From the NCBI RefSeq assembly GCF_900155965.1, contig NZ_FTMG01000013.1, positions 62,001 through 126,000 of the forward strand: a stretch of 64,000 bases of DNA. Reading direction: 5' to 3'. This document shows, piece after piece, positions 18,937 through 27,586 of this stretch. The number at the start of each line of letters is the position of its first letter. Position 1 is the first letter of the stretch. Under the pieces are notes generated by a model. That model worked only from the letters and a program-made list of their open reading frames with translations, made no database searches and had not been told where the DNA came from. The position numbers and the translations under genes are program-made. This DNA is from Mucilaginibacter lappiensis. GTDB taxonomy: Bacteria; Bacteroidota; Bacteroidia; Sphingobacteriales; Sphingobacteriaceae.

Positions 18937-19018
18937 GGGCTGTCATGCTGAGCCTGTCGAAGCATGGCGGGCAAAGGCCTCTCCGCGCGATCCTTCGGCA
19001 AGCTCAGGATGACAGCCC
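18937..19018. repeat. REP-type hairpin (TGAGC..GTCGAAG family)
   Basis: Outer arms GGGCTGTCAT / ATGACAGCCC and inner CTGAGC / GCTCAG with CGAAG / CTTCG pair across an AAAGGCCTCTCC loop. The element has the layout typical of Bacteroidota intergenic REP repeats, and related copies occur at 3.37 kb and 58.0 kb. Confidence 0.7.
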
Positions 19019-19025
19019 GGCCCTC

Positions 19026-19078
19026 GTCAAAATTTAAAAGGTCAAAACTGTAATAGTTTTGACCTTTTAAATTTTGAC
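19026..19078. terminator. Perfect 24-bp-arm bidirectional terminator hairpin
   Basis: GTCAAAATTTAAAAGGTCAA and its continuation AACT pair perfectly with 19055-19078 across a 5-nt loop. It lies between the convergent uvrC (plus) and gldN (minus) genes and has A/T-rich ends on both sides, so it can stop transcription from both. Confidence 0.8.
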
Positions 19079-19089
19079 TTAAAAAAATC

Positions 19090-20079
19090 TTAGTATGACC
19101 AGAGGTTGAGCTCCCAGTCCATCAGCGATTTTTTGATCCGCTCCGATTCGTAAAGCTTATCGATACCCTGGGCGTAATCTTTTATACGTTCGTCCTTATC
19201 ATTACTTTCTTTAACAATGTAGCTGGTAAAAATCCGCTTCATAAAAACATCGTCGAAACTTAAGCCCGTTGCGTCGCTGTTACGGCTGGCCACTTCTTTA
19301 GTAGCCAGGATAGGTCGCGCCTCCGGAAAATACACCCAGAATGCAGGCTGATAATCCAGATCAAGGCCACCTGCTTTTGGTTTGATCAATGGGGCTATAC
19401 CGATAATTCGCGGTTCAAATACAGAACGCTGCTTATCAAAAACCCAGTCTTCTTTAATGCGGAATTTCACAACACTATCCGGATTAAACTCGCCGGCCTG
19501 TAATGATGATCCTATTTTATTACCGTCTTTATCAAATTTGTCCACTACCGAGCTATCTGCCATTTTTGATTTGGCCCCTCCGGCAGAAAGCTTAACCGTA
19601 AAAGCATCGCCTCCTGGATCATCTTTTGTTGGGGTTGGATCATAGGCGGTTAATTCGCCTGCGGCAATAGCATTTAAAAGCACGTCAATTAACCTGCTTT
19701 TTGGCGAAGCCAGGTATTGGTTCATTTTTTCGCGCACATCAATCTCGCGCCAAACACGTTTAGCAAAAGCCACATCATTTTCGCGCAGGTTTGGCAAAGG
19801 CGTAACCCGGGCATTCAGGATGTTGTTCTTTTTGTAATAGCCATCAAGCGGTCTTTCAAAAGGCTTGTTGGGATCAAATGTTTTGCGTTTTGAGGTATCA
19901 GTAACCGATGCCTGGCTCCCGGCCACATTATCCTGCTGGCTGGATTGCTGAGGTTGTTGCTGCACTGGCTGAGTGGTAGTAGCAGTTTTCCTGGTACGTT
20001 TTTTAGCCGGGCGTTTCTGGGCAAATGCAGCCGAAAAGCACACTAAGCAAAGTACAACCACCAAAATTTTCTTTTTCAT
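19090..20079 (-). CDS. gldN: Gliding motility / T9SS protein GldN (PorN)
   Basis: 329 residues with a signal peptide (MKKKILVVVLCLVCFSAAFA, then Q). A basic, Q-rich low-complexity segment follows (residues ~22-55). The family core includes NNILNARVTPLPNLRENDVA and RVWREIDVREKMNQ, and the C-terminal half contains PAFWVYFPEARPILA. GldN/PorN is the periplasmic partner of the GldK/PorK lipoprotein ring in type IX secretion. It is the last gene of gldK-L-M-N, 6 bp after gldM. Confidence 0.93.
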   Translation of the reverse strand: MKKKILVVVLCLVCFSAAFAQKRPAKKRTRKTATTTQPVQQQPQQSSQQDNVAGSQASVTDTSKRKTFDPNKPFERPLDGYYKKNNILNARVTPLPNLRENDVAFAKRVWREIDVREKMNQYLASPKSRLIDVLLNAIAAGELTAYDPTPTKDDPGGDAFTVKLSAGGAKSKMADSSVVDKFDKDGNKIGSSLQAGEFNPDSVVKFRIKEDWVFDKQRSVFEPRIIGIAPLIKPKAGGLDLDYQPAFWVYFPEARPILATKEVASRNSDATGLSFDDVFMKRIFTSYIVKESNDKDERIKDYAQGIDKLYESERIKKSLMDWELNLWSY

Positions 20080-20085
20080 ACGCCT

Positions 20086-21588
20086 TTAATTTGCGGATAA
20101 TACAATCGGGTCAAGTCCTCTCGGTGTTCCATCAGGGCCAACTGCAATAATATCCTTAAATACAACAGTAGTACCCGGTGTAACAGTATTCATTGCCGCA
20201 CGCATAGCACCTGTTAGCTCAGCACCGCTGGCCGAATATATAATGGCATCCTGACGGGGCTTTACAACAAGCAGTGTAAAACGCGTTACGTTAAATTTAG
20301 CATCAAAATCAAAATTCTCTAATTTGGCAAATACCCTATCCTGCGCCCTTAAGTTTGCAGCACTGGTATTACCACCACTTTTACCTGCAAATTGTGGTTT
20401 AGGATCAGGTATCCGTTTAATACGGAATAATGATGAACCTAAAACCATGCCTTTATCACCGGTTACCGTAAGGGTTGTGGTACCTATACTGTGAACAGTA
20501 GCAATATAATGGCCGCCACTACCACTTATAGATGCCCCACCTGATGAGCCTATATGCAAACTTGATGTAGGCACACCCGGCGCCGATACCGAAAGCGGGT
20601 TTGGTACACCAATATATAATACGTTCATTTTATCGGGCGATACCACTGCTGATGGTTTAGCCACCATATATTGGCCAGAAACTGGGTAGGTTTCCACTCC
20701 GCCTTCTACTTTCTTTACCGTTAAGCTACCTGTCCAGGTATGCATACCTTCACCACTTGCTGTTGTGGTATAAGTACCTACACCATCAGCAGTATGTATT
20801 GTTGTACCGCCTACAGTAATTATGGGGTCGGTTTTTTTATCATATGCAGTTAAATAGATGGAGGCTGTATATTGTTGCCCAGCCAAAATATAATTGCTTG
20901 ATGGAATAGCTACAGCCCGAAACTGATTTAGGGTTACTTTAGCTACATCAATTTTACCCAGTATTTTTTTCACTACTTCGTTCTCAGCATTCTTATTATC
21001 GGCCTGAATTTTAGCTAAGGTGGTTAAAGCCGCTCCTAATGGAATACCGTCACCAAAATAGGCCTGTTGCCACGTTTTACCTTTAGTTCCAATGGCATTT
21101 AAAGAAAAATTAACACCTGTACTGTCCTTACCTAATATTTGAAGCAAATGAGAACGGGTACTTTCAATTTTTTCTTTTAATACATCAGCCTTTTTAGCGT
21201 TGATCATTACTTCGGGCGATATATCAAGACTTTCTCTCGCATCTACATCGCCAGTTTCCGTATTGATGCCACCACCTCTTTTTATTAGCTCTGCTTTCAA
21301 TTCTTCAATATATCCGTTAAGATCATCGGCAGTTTTACTTGCTAATTTGGCCTGGGTTTCCAATTGACGGGCCTTTTCAGGCTGCTCTTTTCCTTTGGTT
21401 GCTTCAAATGCCGAATAAGTGCTCTGTAAACTGGTAGTTACATTTTTGCGCGATTGGTCTAAACTACTTGTAATGTTTTTAAAAGCGTCTAACAAGCTAT
21501 CCGGTACATTCAGGGCTATTAAGCCTAAAAGCACCAGGTATAGTATGCCTATCATTCGCTGTCTTGGGGTTTCCTTACCTCCGGCCAT
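20086..21588 (-). CDS. gldM: T9SS motor protein GldM (PorM)
   Basis: 500 residues. The start MAGGKETPRQRMIGILYLVL and the single N-terminal membrane helix followed by NVPDSLLDAFKNI are diagnostic. A long periplasmic helical bundle and four beta-sandwich domains should follow; the segments VAKPSAVVSPDKMNVLYIG and PNPLSVSAPG mark the third domain. With GldL it forms the proton-driven motor that powers T9SS and gliding. It lies 39 bp downstream of gldL. Confidence 0.95.
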   Translation of the reverse strand: MAGGKETPRQRMIGILYLVLLGLIALNVPDSLLDAFKNITSSLDQSRKNVTTSLQSTYSAFEATKGKEQPEKARQLETQAKLASKTADDLNGYIEELKAELIKRGGGINTETGDVDARESLDISPEVMINAKKADVLKEKIESTRSHLLQILGKDSTGVNFSLNAIGTKGKTWQQAYFGDGIPLGAALTTLAKIQADNKNAENEVVKKILGKIDVAKVTLNQFRAVAIPSSNYILAGQQYTASIYLTAYDKKTDPIITVGGTTIHTADGVGTYTTTASGEGMHTWTGSLTVKKVEGGVETYPVSGQYMVAKPSAVVSPDKMNVLYIGVPNPLSVSAPGVPTSSLHIGSSGGASISGSGGHYIATVHSIGTTTLTVTGDKGMVLGSSLFRIKRIPDPKPQFAGKSGGNTSAANLRAQDRVFAKLENFDFDAKFNVTRFTLLVVKPRQDAIIYSASGAELTGAMRAAMNTVTPGTTVVFKDIIAVGPDGTPRGLDPIVLSAN

Positions 21589-21627
21589 CTATATAAATAT
21601 TAGCTTGTAAAAAATCTATTAATTATA

Positions 21628-22431
21628 TTAATTAACACGTGGCTGGTTCATTGCAGTAAGCATATTCCCATAAACCGAATTTAACGATGCCAGGTTTTTT
21701 GCTAAACGCCCCACTTCTTCCTTAAACTGTTTCGAATCATCTAACGACTCATTGAAGTTGTTCATGGTTAAAGACAGGTTTTTATAAAAGTTGTTCATTG
21801 ATTTTAAATGAGCGCTTGAATCTTGCAGTTCCAATTCATAAACAGCATTCAATTCAGACAGGTTTCTGCCCAATTTAGTTACCTGATCATGATATGCCTT
21901 TGAATCAACATTTGAATTGGCTAATTCTGATAAATTGGCTGAAGCCTTATCAAAAGCAGTGCTTAATTTATCGTAGCTTGCCGATGCTGTTTTTATTTTA
22001 TCGGTAAAAGCAATGGTAGCTTCGCCGGCATCTGTTACCCTTGATATAGCGGCAACTTTATCGCCAAAAGTTCTTAAACCATCGCCCAGGCTACGTACCA
22101 ATTCGGGACCGATTTTTGCATCCTCCAGCATTTTATCCAAAGCTTGTGTATTTGATGAATTACTGCTAATTACTGGTCGGGTAGTAGCCTTTGGTAATTC
22201 GCCGCTAAACTCTTCACTTAATTCAGGGTAAACACGTACCCAGTCAATATCCTTATCTTCTCTCTGGAAACCCAATAGGAAAAACAAACACGCCTCTGCA
22301 CCCAATCCAACGGTTATAAAGGTAGATGCCATTGGCCAGTGTTGTATTTTAAACAACAAACCGATGATTACTACTGTAGCTCCCCATGATATTATATTAC
22401 CTATTCCATAAGGTTTTTTCTTCCCTGCCAT
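21628..22431 (-). CDS. gldL: T9SS motor protein GldL (PorL)
   Basis: 267 residues with two close membrane helices at about 10-28 and 34-54 (NIISWGATVVIIGLLFKIQH, then WPMASTFITVGLGAEACLFF). The Glu in GLGAEACLFF is in the position expected for the proton-binding glutamate of the GldLM motor. The rest is a long cytoplasmic coiled coil, with repeated ASAN and LAKNLASLNSVYGNML segments typical of the family. Confidence 0.94.
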   Translation of the reverse strand: MAGKKKPYGIGNIISWGATVVIIGLLFKIQHWPMASTFITVGLGAEACLFFLLGFQREDKDIDWVRVYPELSEEFSGELPKATTRPVISSNSSNTQALDKMLEDAKIGPELVRSLGDGLRTFGDKVAAISRVTDAGEATIAFTDKIKTASASYDKLSTAFDKASANLSELANSNVDSKAYHDQVTKLGRNLSELNAVYELELQDSSAHLKSMNNFYKNLSLTMNNFNESLDDSKQFKEEVGRLAKNLASLNSVYGNMLTAMNQPRVN

Positions 22432-22479
22432 AATAATTCAGAAATAATTTGTGTAGATGTTTTATTAATTAGTTTTTGT

Positions 22480-23799
22480 TTATCGTTTGTCTTTAATATC
22501 GCGGCCCAAATAGTCGGTTACACAACGGAAACCAATGTATGATTTCGCGGTGTCCTGGTATTCGTAAGTACGGGTGGCGTTTTGAAGAAAGTACCCGATA
22601 TCTTTCCATGATCCGCCGCGTACCACTTTACGCTTCAGTACTTCCGGATCGGTTGCTTTAGCTTCGTAATTAAATGTTGGTGCAAGATCATGCACAAATG
22701 ATGAGGCTGATTCGTCGAAAGTTGATGACGTCCACTCCGCTACGTTACCTGCCATGTTGTACAAGCCATAATCGTTAGGGAAATAGGAGCGTACATTTAC
22801 GGTATAAGCGCCGCCATCATCGGTATAGTTACCGCGGCCGGGCTTAAAGTTGGCTAGTAAACAGCCTTTGGCATTTTTAATGTAAGGACCACCCCATGGA
22901 TAGTCGGTACCTATCCTGCCGCCACGTGCAGCATATTCAAATTGAGCCTCGGTAGGTAACCCGTAAGGTAAACGGTGTGGTAAACGACGGGAATCTTTAT
23001 AAGCATCGTTATAACGGGTACGCCATACGGTATATGCTCTTGCTTGTCTCCAGGTTACACCAACCACAGGATAATTGCGAAAAGCCGGATGCGAAAAATA
23101 CCCCTCAACCATAGGCTCGTTGGCAGCGTATGAAAAATCGCTCAGCCATACCAGGGTATCCGGGTAAACGGCTACAGTATCACGTAAAATGAAGTCAGAA
23201 CGTCTTTTAGTTTTATCATTTTTATAATTGGCCGCATCACGAAGTACCATAATGGAATAGTTATACTTTAATATACGTACATCTATTTCATTGCGGTCAA
23301 AAACACGGTCGTCGCCCTGGTAATACATGCCCTGTAATTTTGAAGCATTACCGGCCTGGCCCTTTTTATTACTCCAAATCGGGTTCTTTTTTACATAATC
23401 CCAATTAATAAATTTTTTGCCGGTATTATTATTGGCATTGGCACCTGCTCCTTTAGGTTGGATGTAATACTTATTATCGTTAGCGTAATTGGTAATGGCG
23501 ATAGAGTCGCGTACCCAATAAACAAATTGTTTGTATTGGCTGTTAGTGGTTTCAGTTTGATCCATGAAGAAAGGAGCAATGGTAACCTGCTTGGTTTGCG
23601 CTATCTGCGCAAAGGTTACATCCTGATCAGTTTGTCCCATCAGGAAAGTTCCACCGGGTATATAAACCATACCATAAGGCACTTCAGACCTGAATGAACG
23701 CTGCGGGATACCGGTAACTTCCCCCCTGTCGCCTCCTTTACCGCAACCACTCAAAAAACCGCCCGCTAAAACAACTATTAAAAAGTAGATATGCTTCAT
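22480..23799 (-). CDS. gldK: T9SS lipoprotein GldK (PorK)
   Basis: 439 residues. The lipobox GGFLSGCGK shows a lipoprotein. The mature part is an FGE-sulfatase-fold domain (residues ~40-430), with VPYGMVYIPGGTFLMGQTDQ at the start, LPTEAQFEYAARGG in the middle and RKVVRGGSWKDIGYFLQNAT near the end. In GldK this fold is structural and forms the outer-membrane-facing ring with GldN. It is the first gene of the operon. A 254-bp AT-rich spacer separates it from the upstream hemD-like gene on the same strand. Confidence 0.95.
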   Translation of the reverse strand: MKHIYFLIVVLAGGFLSGCGKGGDRGEVTGIPQRSFRSEVPYGMVYIPGGTFLMGQTDQDVTFAQIAQTKQVTIAPFFMDQTETTNSQYKQFVYWVRDSIAITNYANDNKYYIQPKGAGANANNNTGKKFINWDYVKKNPIWSNKKGQAGNASKLQGMYYQGDDRVFDRNEIDVRILKYNYSIMVLRDAANYKNDKTKRRSDFILRDTVAVYPDTLVWLSDFSYAANEPMVEGYFSHPAFRNYPVVGVTWRQARAYTVWRTRYNDAYKDSRRLPHRLPYGLPTEAQFEYAARGGRIGTDYPWGGPYIKNAKGCLLANFKPGRGNYTDDGGAYTVNVRSYFPNDYGLYNMAGNVAEWTSSTFDESASSFVHDLAPTFNYEAKATDPEVLKRKVVRGGSWKDIGYFLQNATRTYEYQDTAKSYIGFRCVTDYLGRDIKDKR

Positions 23800-24053
23800 T
23801 TTAAAACAAATTCAGTTATATAAACTATAACATTATGAGCCCCCCGAATATATCAAAAATTTGTGCTAACAAACCCAAAAAACATTTTTTTAACCTAAAC
23901 TAAAGTCAATAAACATCCTCTGCGTTATTTTAACGACAAGTTTTTGCGTCGTAAACGGCAAAAAACTAATTACAATAATGTGAATTAGTTGGCATTAATA
24001 CGCTAACATTTCACAAAAAGTTGCAATAGGGCCCAATAAATTTCTAAATTATT

Positions 24054-24812
24054 TTATTTGTTTACCAGTTTAACATATTGCTCAATGGCCATTGTCATGG
24101 ATGGGGCTGCTGGGGTTGGCGCCGGGATATCCAAAATCAGACCGGCTTCGAGCACTGCCTTATGTGTTGTGGCACCAAAGGCAGCTATCCGGGTATTGTT
24201 TTGTTTAAAATCAGGAAAGTTTTTATATAATGATTGGATGCTTGACGGGCTAAAAAACGCAATCACATCATAAAACACATCGGCCAGATCAGAAAGATCA
24301 CTACAAACGGTACGGAACAATACAGCGGGTGTAAAGTTATAACCATTCTCTAACAGGAAACGCTGAGTTTCTTCTGCCGCAACATCTGAACATGGGTAAA
24401 GGAATTTTTCGGCCGAATGTTTCTTCAGCACCTCAGCCAGATCGGCAGCGGTTTGTTTGCCAAAAAATATCTTACGCTTACGGTATTGGATATATTTTTG
24501 CAAATAAAGCGCAATAGTTTCTGACAGACAGAAATATTTCATTTCTACAGGAACCTCAAATCGCATTTCTTCGCAAATGCGAAAAAAATGATCGGCTGAG
24601 TTACGGCTGGTAAAAATAACCGCGGTAAAATCGCTCAGGTTTATTTTTTCCTTTCTAAAATCTTTTGCAGGAACGCCTTCAACATGAATGAAAGATCTGA
24701 AGTCAATTTTCAGGTTTAGCTTTTTAGCCAGCTCTGCATACGGATTCTTATCGTTTTCGGGTTTTGATAAAGTAACTAATATACTTTTAACCTTTTTCTT
24801 TCTGTCTTCCAA
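24054..24812 (-). CDS. hemD: Uroporphyrinogen-III synthase (HemD-like)
   Basis: 252 residues. The two-lobe HemD fold is suggested by VKSILVTLSKPENDKNPYAE at the start, FTAVIFTSRNSADHFF, the hinge region, and DVIAFFSPSSIQSLYKNF near residue 190, with RIAAFGATTHKAVLEAGL closing the second lobe. Sequence conservation in this family is low, but these blocks fit the Bacteroidota version well. It cyclises hydroxymethylbilane in tetrapyrrole synthesis. It sits 20 bp after the DUF4271 gene, an arrangement common in this phylum. Confidence 0.85.
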   Translation of the reverse strand: MEDRKKKVKSILVTLSKPENDKNPYAELAKKLNLKIDFRSFIHVEGVPAKDFRKEKINLSDFTAVIFTSRNSADHFFRICEEMRFEVPVEMKYFCLSETIALYLQKYIQYRKRKIFFGKQTAADLAEVLKKHSAEKFLYPCSDVAAEETQRFLLENGYNFTPAVLFRTVCSDLSDLADVFYDVIAFFSPSSIQSLYKNFPDFKQNNTRIAAFGATTHKAVLEAGLILDIPAPTPAAPSMTMAIEQYVKLVNK

Positions 24813-24832
24813 ATCAATTCGTTTAAAACTAC

Positions 24833-25813
24833 CTAAATTCTAATATTTAATGCCTTTATCAAAATTAAAACGGGGCAAATTTCGAGGGCACAAAGATACG
24901 TAAATAAATAAAATTTATGAAATCGAAAAGTAGAAATTATATTTACGCTGCTCCTAAGGTATTGCCACATAAATATAATCACCGTTATAATAAGTGTTAC
25001 GTCCAATAATGCCGGAACATAGCGGCTGCCAAGCAAGCTAAAACAAACCACAACGGGTAAAAATATAAATGCTAAATTAAAGTAGGTAAGATGCAATATA
25101 TTCAGGTAATCGCTTACCAGGCGGTTCATATCAAAAACAAATCCCAAAAACTTAAGCGCCAGGAATTTTAAAGCAAACAGCACTATTATAATAACGGTAA
25201 GCGACACATATAAACGTGTACCACTCACCACATAATAAACGCCTTTGTAAGCGGCAAGCTGGTATAAGAATAAACCACAGGTTAAACAAAACAGTAAAAA
25301 GAGGCCCAGAAACGCCCATGAGCTTACAAAACCTTCTTCTTTACCTGCTTGTGAAAGTACACGTTTACTGTAAAATGATTGCAGCACATAGGCCACATCT
25401 TTATTTAAGGTGAAATTAAGTGCAGCTGTATACAAAAGCAGGCCAACAATAATAATGATTATCCAGGGATCGCGCAGTGGCCGGTTGTGCCCGTCCCTCA
25501 CCAGGTCCTTTGATTTTAAAGGAATATCTAAAAATCCATACCCCTTGTATAAGCTATGAGCCAATACACTATCTGCAAATTCTCTTGCGGTTGCCGAATC
25601 GGGTGCATGAATGTAACGCAGGGTTATAGAATCGGCTACAAAAACCTTACGGGCCTGCATAGCCGCAGCCACAGAGTCGAGCACAGAGGTGCCCGCTTGG
25701 CGTATGCGTACTGATCTCCTGGCAGAATTACTCGCAACTACCGAGTCCTGCTGCGCAAACACGGCAGAACAACTCCATAATAAAAGCAGGAAACACCAGG
25801 CAGTTAAACGCAT
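24833..25813 (-). CDS. DUF4271 membrane protein
   Basis: 326 residues. An N-terminal signal-like helix with a cysteine (LLLLWSCSAVFAQQ) is followed by a ~110-residue extracytoplasmic region and then about seven membrane helices from residue ~120. The motif GFLDIPLKSKDLVRDGHNRP just before the first helix is typical of DUF4271 proteins, which in Bacteroidota neighbour the uroporphyrinogen-III synthase gene. Function unknown. Confidence 0.75.
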   Translation of the reverse strand: MRLTAWCFLLLLWSCSAVFAQQDSVVASNSARRSVRIRQAGTSVLDSVAAAMQARKVFVADSITLRYIHAPDSATAREFADSVLAHSLYKGYGFLDIPLKSKDLVRDGHNRPLRDPWIIIIIVGLLLYTAALNFTLNKDVAYVLQSFYSKRVLSQAGKEEGFVSSWAFLGLFLLFCLTCGLFLYQLAAYKGVYYVVSGTRLYVSLTVIIIVLFALKFLALKFLGFVFDMNRLVSDYLNILHLTYFNLAFIFLPVVVCFSLLGSRYVPALLDVTLIITVIIFMWQYLRSSVNIISTFRFHKFYLFTYLCALEICPVLILIKALNIRI

Positions 25814-25918
25814 TTAAAAAGCAAAATATAAACCCCGTTAAATTTGCTGCAAATTTATTGTAATAATTGATTGTTTTATAAATGCTTTATAATTAAGCAG
25901 ACATCCGTTAAATAAAGT

Positions 25919-26632
25919 TTATTTAACAGGCACCCCGGTAGCAGCCCAAAACAAGAGATATCCGGCAGTACTTTTTTTAACTTTAATATGCAATAAGATC
26001 CGTCGTGGATCGGGGTAAATATGGAGCACGTCAATATTATGATGGTTAGGCTCTGCCATATTGTTTTTATTATCCCACTTACCCAGGTTGTGCACCACAT
26101 AACTTAAAGAGGTATCCCGGGCAATGATGTCGTTATAATAATCCGGAAGCGAGCAATTTTTTAACATTACACCGTCATTATAGGTCAATTCTATCTGTAA
26201 TTGCGAGCCACCCTCTGCACTGGTAAGGCTCAGATACATACCCATATATTTTTTTGGTGGCACATTAAATCCAAAGCTACCTTCACCCGAAACAAAACGG
26301 GCCTGATAACCCGTGCCCGCACTGTTTTTATAATGAAGTGTAATTGAGGGATGCTCGGGCGTAGCCTCTATCGTCGAATGATCTGGTAATGCGTGCGGGT
26401 CTTTCTCCTTATTAAACAGGGCCGCTGCCATAGTGAGGTAACCATCGCCCTGTCCGTCACCGTCGATACCTTTGCTCCAGGTTACCAGCTTACCATGAGT
26501 AAGCGTAGTTACCGGCCGGGCATTTAAAAGCGTATCTATATTGATCTGGATCTCGTGGCCAGGTTGTTGACCACATACCCGAAACATCATCAGGGTATAA
26601 AATATGATCAGCAAAGATATTTTAGGTTTCAT
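25919..26632 (-). CDS. Secreted protein of unknown function
   Basis: 237 residues. A signal peptide is visible (MKPKISLLIIFYTLMMFRVC, then GQQ). The mature part is rich in beta strands, with WSKGIDGDGQGDGYLTMAAA, a D/G-rich loop, and SGEGSFGFNVPPKKYMGMYL. It resembles a secreted jelly-roll or lectin-like domain, but I do not recognise the family. It is divergent from the gene at 26829 across a spacer with a palindrome. Confidence 0.5.
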   Translation of the reverse strand: MKPKISLLIIFYTLMMFRVCGQQPGHEIQINIDTLLNARPVTTLTHGKLVTWSKGIDGDGQGDGYLTMAAALFNKEKDPHALPDHSTIEATPEHPSITLHYKNSAGTGYQARFVSGEGSFGFNVPPKKYMGMYLSLTSAEGGSQLQIELTYNDGVMLKNCSLPDYYNDIIARDTSLSYVVHNLGKWDNKNNMAEPNHHNIDVLHIYPDPRRILLHIKVKKSTAGYLLFWAATGVPVK

Positions 26633-26668
26633 TCAGGCATACAATGAGTATATAAATATACTTTTAAA

Positions 26669-26700
26669 ATATTGATCTGATTAAATAATCAGATCAATAT
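26669..26700. promoter_or_regulatory. 14-bp-arm palindrome in a divergent spacer
   Basis: ATATTGATCTGATT (26669-26682) and AATCAGATCAATAT (26687-26700) form a perfect inverted repeat with an AAAT loop. It lies between two divergently oriented genes (starts 26632 and 26829). This fits either a regulator binding site shared by both promoters or a leader hairpin. No T-run follows, so a terminator is unlikely. Confidence 0.5.
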
Positions 26701-26828
26701 GCCCGTCAGTCTCATACCTAATATTTATGGCAATGTTCTATAAACTCATAATTATCAATAAAATACCTGTTATTATGAATAACTTTAACAAAAAAAACTT
26801 ACTTTTATATATTACTACCTGAACGATA

Positions 26829-27392
26829 TTGAAGAAGAGAATTGCTATACTCATCCTATTTTTACACCTTTTTAACATTGGTGGGCAGTTGGCATTACAT
26901 CAATATTTAGCTTATAAAACCGATAAATTCTTCACCGAACAGATACGCAAAGGCCTTTATAATGTAGAAGACCTTACGGAAGTAGCTATTCCTGTTAATT
27001 TACCAGGCATTAGCGATTGGAGTCGTTTTGAAAACATAAGCGGACAAATTCAGTTTGAAAACACCAACTATAACTACGTAAAAATGAGGCTTACACGGAA
27101 CGCCATGTATTTAATGTGTATTCCTAATTATGCAACCACTCATTTATCATCCGAAAATATCCTCAAAGCAAAAGGCATACAAGGGATACCGGTTCCTCAG
27201 AAAGATCACGTTCCGTATGGCAAATCAATTTTACAGGACAATTTGAATTTTTGCTTTGTAAAGTTTGATTTTTATTGCCCCGTAAAAAACCTGCCTCAAA
27301 GTATTGAACAGCCTGTTCAACAATTGATTTATCAGCAAAAAGACATTCCGGAGCAACCTCCCAAAATGGATGCAGCGCGTTTCCTCATTTAA
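26829..27392 (+). CDS. Hypothetical protein with N-terminal membrane anchor, TTG start
   Basis: 187 residues beginning at TTG (reading as MKKRIAILILFLHLFNIGGQ), a signal-anchor or signal peptide. The remainder is soluble and contains FDFYCPVKNLPQSIEQPVQQ and a P/Q-rich tail. It is similar in layout to small exported proteins of Bacteroidota that are predicted to precede metal or surface functions, but no family is recognisable. No partner is evident; the next gene starts 194 bp downstream on the same strand. Confidence 0.45.
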   Translation: MKKRIAILILFLHLFNIGGQLALHQYLAYKTDKFFTEQIRKGLYNVEDLTEVAIPVNLPGISDWSRFENISGQIQFENTNYNYVKMRLTRNAMYLMCIPNYATTHLSSENILKAKGIQGIPVPQKDHVPYGKSILQDNLNFCFVKFDFYCPVKNLPQSIEQPVQQLIYQQKDIPEQPPKMDAARFLI

Positions 27393-27586
27393 TCCCACTC
27401 ATTGCCTCGTTTAAGCTACTGTTCGAACAATATTACGTTCTGCCCAGCTATCCATGCGATACCAATTGCGGCGTAGTACTATTTAATGAGGAATGCGAAA
27501 ATAGTTTATGCATTAACCAAATATGAATAATACATATCTGTAATCAGGTATACCTTAACGGATGCCTACAGATAAATCCAATAAAC